Positions 8,704-20,111 of a stretch of 64,000 bases of DNA are shown here, in pieces. The position numbers and the translations under genes are program-made. Under the pieces are notes generated by a model. The model ran no database searches. It was given only the letters and a program-made list of their open reading frames with translations, and was not told where the DNA came from. Position 1 is the stretch's first letter, and every line of letters begins with the position of its first letter. Source of the stretch: Lysobacterales bacterium (GTDB lineage Bacteria; Pseudomonadota; Gammaproteobacteria; Xanthomonadales; SZUA-5); contig JALHRS010000006.1 in NCBI GenBank assembly GCA_022841325.1, positions 63,937-127,936 of the forward strand, given 5' to 3'.

Positions 8704-9932
8704 CAGCTCAACCTGCGGAATAATTCGATACCGGTGAGATAGACACCAATGCCGGTGAAGGCATTGGTCAGAAAAAACATCAGCAGGGTGCGGGCGACGC
8801 GGTTCTTCCACCAGCCGCGCCACTGCTTCAGATCATCCCGCAGCGCCTCGAAGTCGGAGACCCGTGGTTTGCGGATCCAGACCTCTGCGCCAGCACTGAA
8901 CATGCCCGAGGCCAACGCCGGGTGCAGCACCGTCAGTGGCGCCGACAGAAAGGCGGCCAGCAGGCTCAGCGGATGGCCGCCGGCGACCAGTGCGCCCAGG
9001 GCGGCAAAGCCTCCGGTGGCGAATACGTAGTAGGACACCAGATCGCGGCCGACGTCAGCCCCCTTGCTGAAGGCCCAGATAAAGCCGCCCACCAGGATGG
9101 CGATCACCAGATAACCGATCAGTTTCGGCCAGAGGCTCGGTGGCGGCAGCGCTCTCAGTGTGTCCAGGGATTCGGTGTCACCGGCGTCCTTGCCTTCCAG
9201 TGCGCGGGCGAGGCCGGCCAGATGTCCGGCGCCGACCACTGCAAGGACTTTCTGTCCGGGCTGGCTGACTTCGCGCAGACGGGCGGCCATGTAGCGGTCA
9301 CGCTCGACGATCAGGGCGTGGTGCAGCGGCTTGCTCTGGCGGGCGAACTCGTCGAAGGTGTTGGTGAGGATGTCGCCTTCCTTGAGCTTCTCGATATCGG
9401 CCTCGGTGATCTCGTCGCTGCTGATGGCGCTGGCGACCAGGCCGCCGACGATGCTCATCCTGTCGAAGAAGCCGACCGCGGCATAGGCGCGCTTGAGGGT
9501 GACACCGACATCACGGTCGATCAGTTCGACCGGCGTGCCGTGTTCGGCCGCGCTGAGGCAGGCCGCCTTCAGTTCGGCGCCGGGTTCCACTCCAAACTGC
9601 TCGGCCAGGCGCCGCTGGTAGGCGCCCAGCGCCAGATTGGCGGCCAGCATGCCGGCCTTGCCATCCTTGACGATCTTGAACAGATCGACATTGCGCCAGT
9701 CGTCCGGCTTCAGCAGCGAGTGATGGCGATGTTCGTCGAGCTCGACCGTCACCAGATCGAATTCGCGGCTGCCGATCAAGTGGCGCACGGCATCGACGCT
9801 GGCCTTGGAGACATGTGCCGTGCCGAGCAGGGTGTAGTCGATATCGCCCACGCGGACTTCGATCAGCGGCTGGCCGTCGAAAGCGCTGTAGTCGGCGGGG
9901 GCATCGGCAACAGCGTTGGTTTCTGGAGTCAA
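8703..9932 (-). CDS. TraB/GumN-family membrane protein (TraB domain)
   Basis: This protein of about 409 residues has an N-terminal TraB domain carrying the GTAHVS motif near residue 37, the VTVELDEHRH segment and the VVGAGHLAGL motif near residue 230. The C-terminal 140 residues have several hydrophobic segments (LIGYLVIAILVGGFIWAF and following). Relatives are membrane proteins possibly related to peptidases; the function is not settled. The start appears to be TTG at 9932, with AGGA about 11 bases upstream, because no ATG occurs before the conserved core. It is probably the first gene of an operon with the DUF349 gene. Confidence 0.85.
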   Translation of the reverse strand: MTPETNAVADAPADYSAFDGQPLIEVRVGDIDYTLLGTAHVSKASVDAVRHLIGSREFDLVTVELDEHRHHSLLKPDDWRNVDLFKIVKDGKAGMLAANLALGAYQRRLAEQFGVEPGAELKAACLSAAEHGTPVELIDRDVGVTLKRAYAAVGFFDRMSIVGGLVASAISSDEITEADIEKLKEGDILTNTFDEFARQSKPLHHALIVERDRYMAARLREVSQPGQKVLAVVGAGHLAGLARALEGKDAGDTESLDTLRALPPPSLWPKLIGYLVIAILVGGFIWAFSKGADVGRDLVSYYVFATGGFAALGALVAGGHPLSLLAAFLSAPLTVLHPALASGMFSAGAEVWIRKPRVSDFEALRDDLKQWRGWWKNRVARTLLMFFLTNAFTGIGVYLTGIELFRRLS

Positions 9933-10011
9933 AGTGAGCTTAGTCCTGCGCGGCTGCGCCGATTGTGGGTTTTCGGGGTGTTCCTGGGGTCTACTGCGGG
10001 TCCCGAGCGTG

Positions 10012-10152
10012 GTAGGTCACGTTGGCCGCGCAGCAGGCTACGTGACACCACCCACCTGCTGGCACACGACAACCGGCGCCGCAGCCAGGCTGACCGGCGG
10101 TCGCCTGGGCGGCGGAGCATGTCACGTTGCCCTTGGCGCGGGCAACGTGAAC
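10012..10152. repeat. Two family D repeat copies between the TraB gene and aguB
   Basis: The gap 9933-10202 contains gtaggtcacgttgg...gctacgtgacac at 10012-10049 and a diverged copy, tgtcacgttgcc...gggcaacgtgaac, at about 10120-10152. Each is an interrupted palindrome around gtcacgt/acgtgac. The same family appears at 23059-23187, about 38970-39000 and 46242-46323. No gene is supported here. Confidence 0.75.
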
Positions 10153-10202
10153 TGGCGGCCGATCGGTACAAGGTGGCGTCCGTTGCTGTTGTCATCGGTG
10201 GA

Positions 10203-11093
10203 TCAGGGTGTACGGAAGCGCCGGGTCAGATCGCCGTAGGCGTCGATGCGCCGGTCGCGCAGGAAGGGCCAGATCCGGCGCACGTTCTCGCTGCGACGGA
10301 GATCCACCTCGGCCAGCAGCAGCTCATCCTGATCGCTGCTGGCACTGGCCAGGAACTCGCCCTGTGGCCCGGCCACAAAGCTGTGTCCCCAGAACTGGAT
10401 GCCAGCGCCCAGACCCGTGGGGTCGGCTTCGAAACCGGTGCGGTTGCAGCTCAGCACCGGCAGGCCGTTGGCCACTGCGTGGCCGCGCTGGCTGATGATC
10501 CAGGCCTGCTGCTGGCGCTGCTGCTCGGCCTGATCGTCGCGTGGATCCCAACCGATGGCCGTGGGATAGAGCAGCATCTCGGCGCCGGCCAGCGCCATCA
10601 GGCGCGCGGCTTCCGGATACCACTGGTCCCAGCAGACCAGCACGCCCAGGCGACCGACGGCCGTGTCCACTGGCTCAAAGCCGAGGTCGCCGGGCGTGAA
10701 GTAGAACTTCTCCATGAAGCCCGGATCGTCCGGAATGTGCATCTTGCGATAGCGACCGGCGATGCGGCCGTCGGCATCGAAGACCACGGCGGTGTTGTGA
10801 TACAGCCCGGCTGCGCGACGCTCGAACAGTGAGGCGACCAGCACCAGCCCGTGCTTCGCCGCCATTGCAGAGAGACGCTCGGTGCTGGGCCCGGGAATGG
10901 TCTCGGCCCGATCGAATTCGTTCACATCCTGGTGCTGGCAGAAATAGGCGCCGTTGTGCAGTTCCTGCAGCAACACCAGGCGTGCGCCAGCGGCGGCGGC
11001 TTCCGCTACCCGCTGTTCGATACGGCCGAGATTGGCATCCACACTGCCCTGGTCACGACCCTGCACCAGGGCTACCTTCAACGCTGAACTCAA
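10203..11093 (-). CDS. aguB: N-carbamoylputrescine amidase
   Basis: This enzyme hydrolyses N-carbamoylputrescine to putrescine, CO2 and ammonia. It is a 296-residue nitrilase-superfamily protein with the triad Glu44 (LLQELHNG), Lys117 (YRKMHIPDDPG) and Cys154 (LVCWDQWYPE); the last two motifs are typical of AguB. I place the start at TTG 11093: GGAAGGAG lies 7 bases before it, and the TTG overlaps the TGA stop of aguA (TTGA), giving the usual family length. The ATG at 11129 would add twelve residues encoded inside aguA. It forms an operon with aguA and the small gene upstream. Confidence 0.94.
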   Translation of the reverse strand: MSSALKVALVQGRDQGSVDANLGRIEQRVAEAAAAGARLVLLQELHNGAYFCQHQDVNEFDRAETIPGPSTERLSAMAAKHGLVLVASLFERRAAGLYHNTAVVFDADGRIAGRYRKMHIPDDPGFMEKFYFTPGDLGFEPVDTAVGRLGVLVCWDQWYPEAARLMALAGAEMLLYPTAIGWDPRDDQAEQQRQQQAWIISQRGHAVANGLPVLSCNRTGFEADPTGLGAGIQFWGHSFVAGPQGEFLASASSDQDELLLAEVDLRRSENVRRIWPFLRDRRIDAYGDLTRRFRTP

Positions 11094-12127
11094 ACCACAA
11101 CTCCTTCCGGCAACTGCATGCTGATGCAATGCAGGCTGCCGTTCTGCTCGATCAGGGGGCGACAGGGTACGACAATGACATCGTGATCCGGCATCGCCGC
11201 CTGCAAGACTTCGGCGGCGTCGAGATCCGTGTCCACATCATAGCCCGGCATCAGAACCGCGCCGTTGATGATCAGGAAGTTGGCATAGGAGGCAGCCAGC
11301 CGGCGACCATCTTCGGCATGGATGGGTGGGGCGAAGGGCAGGGGAAAGAGTTCGAAGGGACGTCCGCTGCGGGCGTTCATCGCCTCCAGTTCGCCTGCCA
11401 TCGCCTGCAAGCCACGGTAGTGTTCGTCGGAGGGCGATTCGCAGCCCTGATAGACGATGCGCTCGGGCGACACGAAACGCGCCAGCGTATCGATATGGGC
11501 ATCGGTATCGTCGCCCGCCAGTTCGCCCTGCTCCAGCCACAGAAAGCGGTCCAGCGCCAGCGTCTGGCCCAGGATCTTCTCGACTTCGCTGCGCGATTTG
11601 CCCGGATGTCGGCGCGCCATGCAGGTCCAGGTCGACAGCAGCGTACCTTTACCGTCGGTTTCGACCGCGCCACCCTCGAGGGCGAAGTCCACGCGCTGAC
11701 GCGGAATATGGGCAAAGTCCGGCAGCGCCGACAGGCCGGCGGGCAGGGCATCGTCCAGACTGGCCTCGAACTTGTCGCCCCAACCGGTGAACACGAAATC
11801 GAGCCAGCGCGGCTTGCGACCGTCGAGCAGCGTGATCGGTCCGCTGTCACGCAGCCAGGTGTCGTTGTAGGGCAGTTCGATCCAGTGCAGTCGCCCTTCC
11901 TGATGCAGCACGCTCCGCCCCAGCACCGACTCGGCGCGGGCGCGGATACCGGCATCGGCGACGATCAGATAGACGTCCTCGAAGCCCAGGATGCAGTGGA
12001 TCAGCTCGCGATAGCTGCCTTCGACCGCAGCCAGATTGGCGGCCCAGTCAGTGTCCTGGTGCGGCCACGCCAGCAGGATTCCGGCCTGTGGTTCCCACTC
12101 GGCCGGCCAGCGGGGCGCCGCCGTCAT
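11090..12127 (-). CDS. aguA: Agmatine deiminase
   Basis: This enzyme converts agmatine to N-carbamoylputrescine, the substrate of the next gene. The 345-residue length fits the peptidyl-arginine-deiminase-like AguA family. The N-terminus has the usual PAEWEPQAGILLAWPH, then the WLRDSGPITLL segment, and a catalytic Cys334 in NGSLHCISMQLP near the C-terminus. The start ATG at 12127 overlaps the TGA of the preceding gene by 4 bp (ATGA), and the stop overlaps the TTG start of aguB. An apparent in-frame extension to 12466 is only antisense-like read-through of the upstream gene. Confidence 0.95.
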   Translation of the reverse strand: MTAAPRWPAEWEPQAGILLAWPHQDTDWAANLAAVEGSYRELIHCILGFEDVYLIVADAGIRARAESVLGRSVLHQEGRLHWIELPYNDTWLRDSGPITLLDGRKPRWLDFVFTGWGDKFEASLDDALPAGLSALPDFAHIPRQRVDFALEGGAVETDGKGTLLSTWTCMARRHPGKSRSEVEKILGQTLALDRFLWLEQGELAGDDTDAHIDTLARFVSPERIVYQGCESPSDEHYRGLQAMAGELEAMNARSGRPFELFPLPFAPPIHAEDGRRLAASYANFLIINGAVLMPGYDVDTDLDAAEVLQAAMPDHDVIVVPCRPLIEQNGSLHCISMQLPEGVVV

Positions 12128-12459
12128 TCCCTGGGTTGCCGCGCTGCGACCGGCATCGGACCTTTTTCTTCCGGGCTGGACTTGTTGACCACGGCATTGA
12201 TCACGTGGTTGTACTCGAAATACACGGTGAATGCCGGGTACATCCAGCGCGTGATCGGTGGCTGGCCCACCGCCGGTTTCTTGTCGGTCGGCGCGCCGTA
12301 CTGGGATTCGACCTGTTCCATGGTCGAGCCCTTGTGCGGCAAGGCCGAAGCCTTGGCCCGCTCGACCCGCTGCACCAGCAGGGTATTTGCAGATGCCGCA
12401 GTGGATGCCAGCGCGAACATCAGCGCTAGCGGGATCAGACTGATCCGGAACTTGGACAC
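12124..12459 (-). CDS. Small exported conserved protein ahead of aguA
   Basis: This is a 111-residue protein with an N-terminal signal peptide (MSKFRISLIPLALMFALAST, cleaved near ASA). The mature part has the segment KGSTMEQVESQYGAP, resembling the SmpA/OmlA-type M-x2-V-x3-G motif, followed by PPITRWMYPAFTVYFEYNHVI. I recall similar small periplasmic proteins in Lysobacterales; no function is known to me. The GTG start at 12459 is supported by AAGGAGG six bases upstream. Its stop overlaps the aguA start, so it is translated from the same message, but it has no obvious role in polyamine synthesis. Confidence 0.8.
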   Translation of the reverse strand: MSKFRISLIPLALMFALASTAASANTLLVQRVERAKASALPHKGSTMEQVESQYGAPTDKKPAVGQPPITRWMYPAFTVYFEYNHVINAVVNKSSPEEKGPMPVAARQPRE

Positions 12460-12564
12460 GGGACACCTCCTTCAGGCGATTCCTGGTTCGCCGCCTAGAT
12501 TAACGCTTAGGTGAAGGCGGCAGAAGGGGCGCGGCAACAAAATGTGACTCCAATGGCAGGGAAG

Positions 12565-13764
12565 TCAAGGATGAAATCCCATCTGTACACCGACAGGCTG
12601 CTCCTCGCGAAACGGCGAATGTGCTGCCAGTTCTGCCCGGTAGGCGCGCAATGCCTGCGCCTCCTGGTCGAGTGCCCCACGGATGGCGCGGCGGAAATCG
12701 GGGTGGATGATCAGATGCGCCGATCGCGTACGGGTAGGCAGGAAGCCGCGGGCGATCTTGTGTTCACCCTGGGCGCCGGGTTCGAAGTGCTTGAGGCCGC
12801 GACGGATAACGTTCTCGATGCCCTGGTAGTAGCAGAGCTCGAAATGCATGCCCGGAAGATCGGCCCGGGCGCCCCAGTAGCGGCCGTAGAGCGTGGTCGA
12901 CGACGAGAAATAGATCGCCGCAGCCATGATCTGCGATCCGCTGCGGGCCACGGCGGCATGCAGGCATTGCGGCATGCGCTCGCGGATCATCGAAAAGAAC
13001 TCGCGGGTGAGGGCAGGGGTGTTGCCCTTGCGGTCGAAGGTCTCGATGTAGAGCGCGTGCAGATCGTCGAGATGGGCCTCGCTCAGATCGGCGCCATCCA
13101 GCCATTCGATGCTCAGCCCGCAAGCGCCGGCGTGGCGCCGCTCCTGACGGATGTTCTTGCGCTTCTTCGACGTGAATTCCGACAGCAGGGCCTCGAAATC
13201 GGCATAGCCCGGATTGTGGAAATGAAACTGCCAGTCGAAACGCGACAGCCAGGGATCGTGGGTCAGCGCGGCGGCGTCGCTGTCGCTGAGGAAATTCAGA
13301 TGGGCACTGGACAGGCGCAGTTGGGCGACCGTGCTCTCGATGGCCCGCACCAGCTTGCCGCGGCGTTCGGCGGCATCAGATCCCTGGCCCACCAACAAGC
13401 GGGGACCGGTGATGGGCGAATAGGGCACGCCGATCAGCAGCTTGGGGTAATAAGCCAGACCGTGGCGGCGGTAGGCATCGGCCCAGGCCCAGTCGAACAC
13501 GAATTCACCGTGAGAGTTGGCCTTCAGATAGCCCGGCGCCGCAGCGATCAGCGTGTCTTCCTCATGGAGCAGCAGGGGCATCGCCGACCAGCCCAGTTCA
13601 CGCTGCAGACTGCCGCTTTGCTCCAGCGCCGACAGGAAGGCGTGACGCACGAAGGGCTGGTCATCCTCGCCGACGAGGCCGTCCCAATCGGCGGCAGCAA
13701 TATCCGCCACGCCGTGACGGATGGTCAGTTGCAGGCTGTGGTCGATCTCGGGAGCGGCGGGCAT
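12565..13764 (-). CDS. FemAB/GNAT-like acyltransferase family protein (COG3146-type)
   Basis: This 399-residue cytoplasmic protein has the layout of the peptidogalycan-biosynthesis/GNAT-like family once called DUF482. Features are FVRHAFLSALEQSGS near residue 40, the YPKLLIGVPYSPITGPRLL segment, the SAHLNFLSD stretch and the basic KKRKNIRQERR motif near residue 200, and the C-terminal EPGAQGEHKIARGFLPT motif. It presumably transfers an acyl or aminoacyl group, but the substrate is unknown. The ATG at 13764 fits the family start. It lies about 105 bp upstream of the aguA operon on the same strand and may be transcribed with it. Confidence 0.85.
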   Translation of the reverse strand: MPAAPEIDHSLQLTIRHGVADIAAADWDGLVGEDDQPFVRHAFLSALEQSGSLQRELGWSAMPLLLHEEDTLIAAAPGYLKANSHGEFVFDWAWADAYRRHGLAYYPKLLIGVPYSPITGPRLLVGQGSDAAERRGKLVRAIESTVAQLRLSSAHLNFLSDSDAAALTHDPWLSRFDWQFHFHNPGYADFEALLSEFTSKKRKNIRQERRHAGACGLSIEWLDGADLSEAHLDDLHALYIETFDRKGNTPALTREFFSMIRERMPQCLHAAVARSGSQIMAAAIYFSSSTTLYGRYWGARADLPGMHFELCYYQGIENVIRRGLKHFEPGAQGEHKIARGFLPTRTRSAHLIIHPDFRRAIRGALDQEAQALRAYRAELAAHSPFREEQPVGVQMGFHP

Positions 13765-13810
13765 CTCGGGAGACTAGGCTAAGGTACAGCCAGGGTGTGT
13801 GAGGAATCGG

Positions 13811-14701
13811 TCAGGGCTCAAATGGCCGTGGAGCAAATCCCAGAGCCTGCGCTGCGGGGCCGGGTTCAAAGGCCTGATCACGGCTGATGCGTGCCCCGGC
13901 ATCCCTGCTCAGGCCCGGGCTGCCGCCTATCCAGCGCAGTCTCGCTGCCAGTCGCGTGGCGAGCGTGAAGGGGATCGGTATCGGCAGGACCAGCCCGGTG
14001 CGGGCGTGCGCCGCGCGGGCGATCAGCTGCGCCAGGCTCAGTTTCTCGCCTCCGGGCAGGTCGATGCGCTGGTCGAAGGCGGACGTACAATCCATGGCAG
14101 CGATGACCGCGCCGGCCAGATCATCGGCGTGCACCGGCTGGCGTCGTCCACGGCCGGCTGGCCCGAGCAGTCGCGGATAGACGTGCCAGCGCGCGGCGAA
14201 GGCCCCGATGCGGGCGATCAGATCATGGTCACCGCCGTAGATCAGAGTTGGCCGCAACAGCGTCCAGCGTACGCCCAGGCGCGCGCATTCCCGCGCCAGC
14301 GCCGCCTCCGAGGCCAGCAGACGCTGCGCCAGATTGCGCTCCAGCGCCGAACTGGAATCAAGCTTGGTCTGGGCACTGGTCGAGCCAAAGGCGATCACCT
14401 GTCGAAGGGCAGGAGGCGTCGATTGTTGTGCCAGCCAGGCGACAAAGGCGTCGCAAGGTCCCAGGCTGAGGATGTGCGTGACCGCCGGATCCGGCGCCGG
14501 GCACGAATCAGGCAGTGAGCCGAGTTGCCATTCGACGTGCGCATGGCCCTGTCTGAGCGCCGTCGCCGGCTGGCGCGATACCGCCGTCACCGGCCAGCAC
14601 GTGCTCGCCAGTCGTGGCAACAGGTAGCCGCCGACCACCGAGGTGGCGCCGAAAATCAGCAGGCGCGGTGTCGGTGGGGACATGGCTGGCGGATGGCTCA
14701 T
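13811..14701 (-). CDS. NAD(P)-binding Rossmann-fold (epimerase/SDR-like) protein
   Basis: This protein of about 296 residues has an N-terminal GATSVVGGYLLPRL nucleotide-binding motif, a serine-containing strand end (VIAFGSTSA), TLLRPTLIYGG in the middle and a RQPVHADDLAGAV segment, as in extended SDR epimerases and NDUFA9-like proteins. A canonical YxxxK is not obvious, so a catalytic role is uncertain; it may bind NAD(P) without classic dehydrogenase chemistry. Starts at 14701 and 14683 are both ATG without a clear ribosome site, and I chose the longer. Upstream in-frame codons from 14767 are repeat DNA. Confidence 0.8.
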   Translation of the reverse strand: MSHPPAMSPPTPRLLIFGATSVVGGYLLPRLASTCWPVTAVSRQPATALRQGHAHVEWQLGSLPDSCPAPDPAVTHILSLGPCDAFVAWLAQQSTPPALRQVIAFGSTSAQTKLDSSSALERNLAQRLLASEAALARECARLGVRWTLLRPTLIYGGDHDLIARIGAFAARWHVYPRLLGPAGRGRRQPVHADDLAGAVIAAMDCTSAFDQRIDLPGGEKLSLAQLIARAAHARTGLVLPIPIPFTLATRLAARLRWIGGSPGLSRDAGARISRDQAFEPGPAAQALGFAPRPFEP

Positions 14702-14732
14702 GAGTGTGTGGGGCTGATGCTGGCGTGCTTTT

Positions 14733-15125
14733 GTAGGTCCAGACTTGTCTGGACGCTCTGGGTGCATGGGTGGAGAGCCGTCCAGACTAATCCGGACCTA
14801 CGGGCACCATACCCTCTCAGGCACTGAGCGGCTTCGAGGGGGACGCGCGCCTGCGCGGCCGCCTTTGATCCTGATGAAAGCCAGGAGCGGCGTCGCAGCG
14901 CGGCGCCCTCCACGGTGGCCCTCCATGAACCCATATTGTAAGTTTTTTAATTTCGTATATTTCGATAAAAGTCGACTGGCGTAGCCCGAAAGTGCGCGCA
15001 GCGCTCTCCGGGAGGTGATGCGACAAGCGCCTGGGAGCCGCTGCGCGGCACCCTCGGCCTACGTCCGTTTCGATGGTTCTTGGTCCGTCGGCAGTGTCGG
15101 GCCGAATCAGGTGGCTCGCAATGAC
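14733..15125. repeat. Repeat cluster (families C, F, A, H) between the SDR gene and trxB
   Basis: Family C spans 14733-14799, a gtaggtccagacttgtctgg arm with a diverged inverted partner. Family F lies inverted at 14839-14912. Bases 14936-14972 are unusually AT-rich (tgtaagttttttaatttcg). Family A spans 14981-15063, and part of family H ending in ggctcgcaatgacgcc spans about 15072-15125. No gene is supported. Confidence 0.85.
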
Positions 15126-15145
15126 GCCACCCTGCCAGCCTTCCC

Positions 15146-15189
15146 CGAGTCCCGAGTCCCGAGTCCCGTGCTCCGCAACCGACAACCGA
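15146..15189. repeat. Composite heptamer tandem repeat (CGAGTCC, then CAACCGA)
   Basis: There are three CGAGTCC units, a degenerate CGTGCTC, two bases, and two CAACCGA units. The array ends five bases before the trxB stop codon at 15194. The second unit type matches the array at 5642-5683. Confidence 0.9.
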
Positions 15190-15193
15190 CCGC

Positions 15194-16186
<993 letters not shown>

Positions 16187-16287
16187 CTAGGGGGCGGATG
16201 ACAGCTATTCAAGTGTTCTGACCGGTGCGCTGGCATTCAGAAGCTCCCTGAACGGCCGCGTGACCGGATTTTGCGGTGTTGCGATGG

Positions 16288-16320
16288 CCCGCGCGAGCGC
16301 GCGGGAGCTGCTGCTAGAAT
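16288..16320 (+). promoter_or_regulatory. Possible ald promoter: GC hairpin next to a -10-like TAGAAT
   Basis: A perfect inverted repeat CCCGCGC-GAGC-GCGCGGG (16288-16305) sits where a -35 element would be. It is followed by TAGAAT at 16315-16320, 42 bp upstream of the ald ATG. No good -35 box is visible, so if real this promoter would need an activator or the hairpin could be an operator. The rest of 16139-16361 shows nothing else I can name. Confidence 0.25.
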
Positions 16321-16361
16321 TCCGCTTCTTTGTTCAGCGCCCAAACGCCCGGGAGGCAGTC

Positions 16362-17417
<1,056 letters not shown>

Positions 17418-17750
17418 GGGCGGGGAAAAGGAAAAGGGAAAAAGGAAAAGGGTAGAGCTCGCCTGGGCAGGCTTTGGGGCCTGGCGTAGGCGGGCGCCGA
17501 ATAGATCGCCCGCTTTCGCCTGGTGCGTCTGTGCATTGGGAACTGGCGTCACTGCGACCCCGGACTTGATCCGGGGGAAGCAATCCAGAAGGGCTCCGGT
17601 CAATCAGAATCGGCCTCCTGTGGGAGAGGGCTCTGCCCGCGATCAAGCCTCCGTCCAGCCGTCGCGCACGGAGTTCGCTCCCACTGGGGTGTTTTGGTGC
17701 GGGAGACACGCGCAAGGTTTAACGTTTGGCGTTTTACGTCCGACCGCCTT
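17418..17750. repeat. Purine-rich run and repeat fragments between ald and ftsK
   Basis: After the ald stop a G/A-only run spans roughly 17418-17450. Bases 17545-17588 are an inverted half-copy of family B (ggcgtcactgcgacc...ggaagcaatccag). Bases 17616-17693 form a long interrupted inverted repeat (tgtgggag...cccgcga / tcgcgcac...ctcccac) related to family G. The ftsK promoter should lie in 17695-17807. No gene is supported. Confidence 0.7.
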
Positions 17751-17807
17751 TTCGAATAGACTGAATACCTTGCGTGCGATAGTTCGCGTAAGGGATCAAG
17801 AATTCGA

Positions 17808-20111
17808 ATGGCGATGACTGTGGCCATGATGGGCTGGCGCGACCGATTCCAAAGGGCAATTCGCGAGAGCGCCTTTGTGCTCCTGGTGCCGCTGGCTGCC
17901 TATCTGCTGGTCTCCCTGAGCAGTTTCGACATCAACGATGCGGCCTGGTCGCACGCGGGTTCCAGTCTTGAGGTCCACAACTGGGGCGGGCGTGCCGGTG
18001 CCTGGCTGGCCGATGTGCTGCTGTACCTGATCGGTCGCATGGCTTTCTTGTTGCCGCTGGTGCTGCTCTGGTATGCATGGCGCTTCCTGCGTGATCCGGT
18101 GGACGGACCGGGCGCCGCCAATCCGCTGGTGCCGCTGACCCGCATTGCCGGGCTGGTGGTGGCGCTGATCGGTGGCACCATCCTTTGTCACGCCCAGATG
18201 CGGGCCGATGGCCTGCCCGGCGGCGCCGGCGGCGTGCTCGGCAGTTTTGCCGGCGATTTTCTGGTGCGCAGCCTGGGTCGCGGCAGTACCACGGTGTTTT
18301 CCATGGTGCTGTTCCTGATCGGATCCACCTTTGCCACCGGCGTGTCCTGGTTTCGGGCCATGGATCGGGTGGGCGCTTTCACCATCGCCCTGGCCGCACG
18401 GATCGGCGTATGGCGCCAGCAGTTTGCCGACTGGCGCGTGGGCCGCAAGGCCCGCGCCGAGCGCGAAGTCGTGCGTGAGGAAGAGAAGGTCAAGCGCAAG
18501 AAGCGCGAGCCGGTGAAGATCGAAACCATCGCTCCGGTGATGGAAAAGAGCGAGCGCGCCGAGCGTGAGCTGCAGATGCCGCTGTTCGAGAACATCCCCT
18601 CCGGCGATCTGCCGCCGCTGTCCTTGCTGGACGAAGCGCGCCAGACCGGCAAGGGCTATTCGCCCGAGGCGCTTGAAGCACTGTCGCGGCAGGTGGAACT
18701 CAAGCTCAAGGATTTCCGCATCGAGGCCCGCGTGGTCGGTGTCTATCCGGGGCCGGTGATCACCCGTTTCGAGCTGGAACCGGCGCCCGGTATCCGTGGC
18801 AGCCAGATTTCCTCGCTGGACAAGGACATCGCCCGCGGCCTGTCGGTGGTCAGCGTGCGCGTGGTCGACGTGATTCCGGGCAAGTCGGTGGTCGGTCTGG
18901 AGATTCCCAACCAGCACCGCGAAATGGTGTTCCTGTCGGAAATCCTGCGCTCACGCGAGTACGACAAGGCCAGCAGCTTTTTGACGCTGGCGCTGGGCAA
19001 GGACATCGGCGGCCGGCCCACCGTGGTGGATGTCGCCAAGATGCCGCATCTGCTGGTCGCCGGTACCACTGGCTCGGGCAAGTCGGTGGCGATCAACGCC
19101 ATGATCCTGTCGCTGCTGTACAAGGCCAGCGCCAAGGACGTGCGCATGATCATGATCGACCCTAAGATGCTGGAACTCTCGGTGTACGAGGGCATCCCGC
19201 ATCTGCTGGCGCCGGTTGTGACCGACATGAAGGAAGCCTCCAATGCGCTGCGCTGGTGCGTGGCCGAGATGGAGCGCCGCTACAAGCTGATGGCCGCGGT
19301 TGGCGTGCGTAATCTGGCCGGCTACAACCGCAAGGTCAAGGATGCCAAGGAAAGCGGGCAGCCGATTCTCGATCCGCTGTTCAATGTGGCCAAGGCCGCG
19401 CCGGGCGAGCATCCGAACCCGCTCGACAGCATGCCGCACATCGTCGTCATCATCGACGAATTCGCCGACATGATGATGGTGGCCAGGAAGAACGTCGAGG
19501 AACTGATCGCCCGTCTGGCGCAGAAGGCGCGCGCTTCCGGCATCCATCTGATCCTGGCCACGCAGCGGCCCTCGGTGGACGTCATCACCGGCCTGATCAA
19601 GGCCAATATTCCCACCCGCGTGGCCTTCCAGGTGTCGAGCAAGATCGACTCGCGCACCATTCTCGACCAGTCCGGCGCGGAAACCCTGCTCGGACATGGC
19701 GACATGCTCTATCTGCCGCCGGGCACTGCTGCCACCGAGCGCGTGCACGGTGCTTTCGTGTCCGACGAGGAAGTGCACCGCGTGGTCAAGTATCTGCGCG
19801 AGAACCACGGCACCGCCGAGTATCTGGAAGGCATTCTGGAAGACACCCAGGAGCTGGGCGATGGTCGTGTGGTCGGCGAGACCGGATTGCCCGAAGAAGC
19901 CAACGGCGAGGCCGACGATCTCTACGACATGGCCGTGCGCATCGTCACCGAAACCCGCCGCGCCTCCATTTCCGGCGTGCAGCGGCGCCTGAAGATCGGC
20001 TACAACCGCGCCGCGCGACTGATTGAAGTGATGGAAGCCGCCGGCATCGTCAGCGCGCCGGAGCACAACGGCAATCGCACCGTGCTGGCCCCGCCACCGC
20101 CCAAGGATTGA
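17808..20111 (+). CDS. ftsK: DNA translocase FtsK
   Basis: This septal DNA pump moves chromosome dimer ends to the dif site for XerCD recombination. The 767-residue protein has four N-terminal membrane segments (about residues 22-175), then only a short charged linker instead of the long E. coli one. The motor has Walker [10 protein letters not shown] at 418-426 with Lys425, Walker [13 protein letters not shown] near 550, and the winged-helix gamma domain ([28 protein letters not shown]) at the C-terminus. The start at 17808 is ATG. Its TGA overlaps the next ATG by one base (TGATG). Confidence 0.96.
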   Translation: MAMTVAMMGWRDRFQRAIRESAFVLLVPLAAYLLVSLSSFDINDAAWSHAGSSLEVHNWGGRAGAWLADVLLYLIGRMAFLLPLVLLWYAWRFLRDPVDGPGAANPLVPLTRIAGLVVALIGGTILCHAQMRADGLPGGAGGVLGSFAGDFLVRSLGRGSTTVFSMVLFLIGSTFATGVSWFRAMDRVGAFTIALAARIGVWRQQFADWRVGRKARAEREVVREEEKVKRKKREPVKIETIAPVMEKSERAERELQMPLFENIPSGDLPPLSLLDEARQTGKGYSPEALEALSRQVELKLKDFRIEARVVGVYPGPVITRFELEPAPGIRGSQISSLDKDIARGLSVVSVRVVDVIPGKSVVGLEIPNQHREMVFLSEILRSREYDKASSFLTLALGKDIGGRPTVVDVAKMPHLLVAGTTGSGKSVAINAMILSLLYKASAKDVRMIMIDPKMLELSVYEGIPHLLAPVVTDMKEASNALRWCVAEMERRYKLMAAVGVRNLAGYNRKVKDAKESGQPILDPLFNVAKAAPGEHPNPLDSMPHIVVIIDEFADMMMVARKNVEELIARLAQKARASGIHLILATQRPSVDVITGLIKANIPTRVAFQVSSKIDSRTILDQSGAETLLGHGDMLYLPPGTAATERVHGAFVSDEEVHRVVKYLRENHGTAEYLEGILEDTQELGDGRVVGETGLPEEANGEADDLYDMAVRIVTETRRASISGVQRRLKIGYNRAARLIEVMEAAGIVSAPEHNGNRTVLAPPPPKD

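Noticed and set aside
8922..10832. A 636-codon plus-strand frame opposite the TraB gene and aguB
   Set aside because: It spans two real genes and the repeat-filled gap between them, and has no motif or ribosome site.
10829..12514. A 561-codon plus-strand open frame over aguB/aguA
   Set aside because: It lies antisense to two clear enzymes with intact active sites and shows no family motif of its own.
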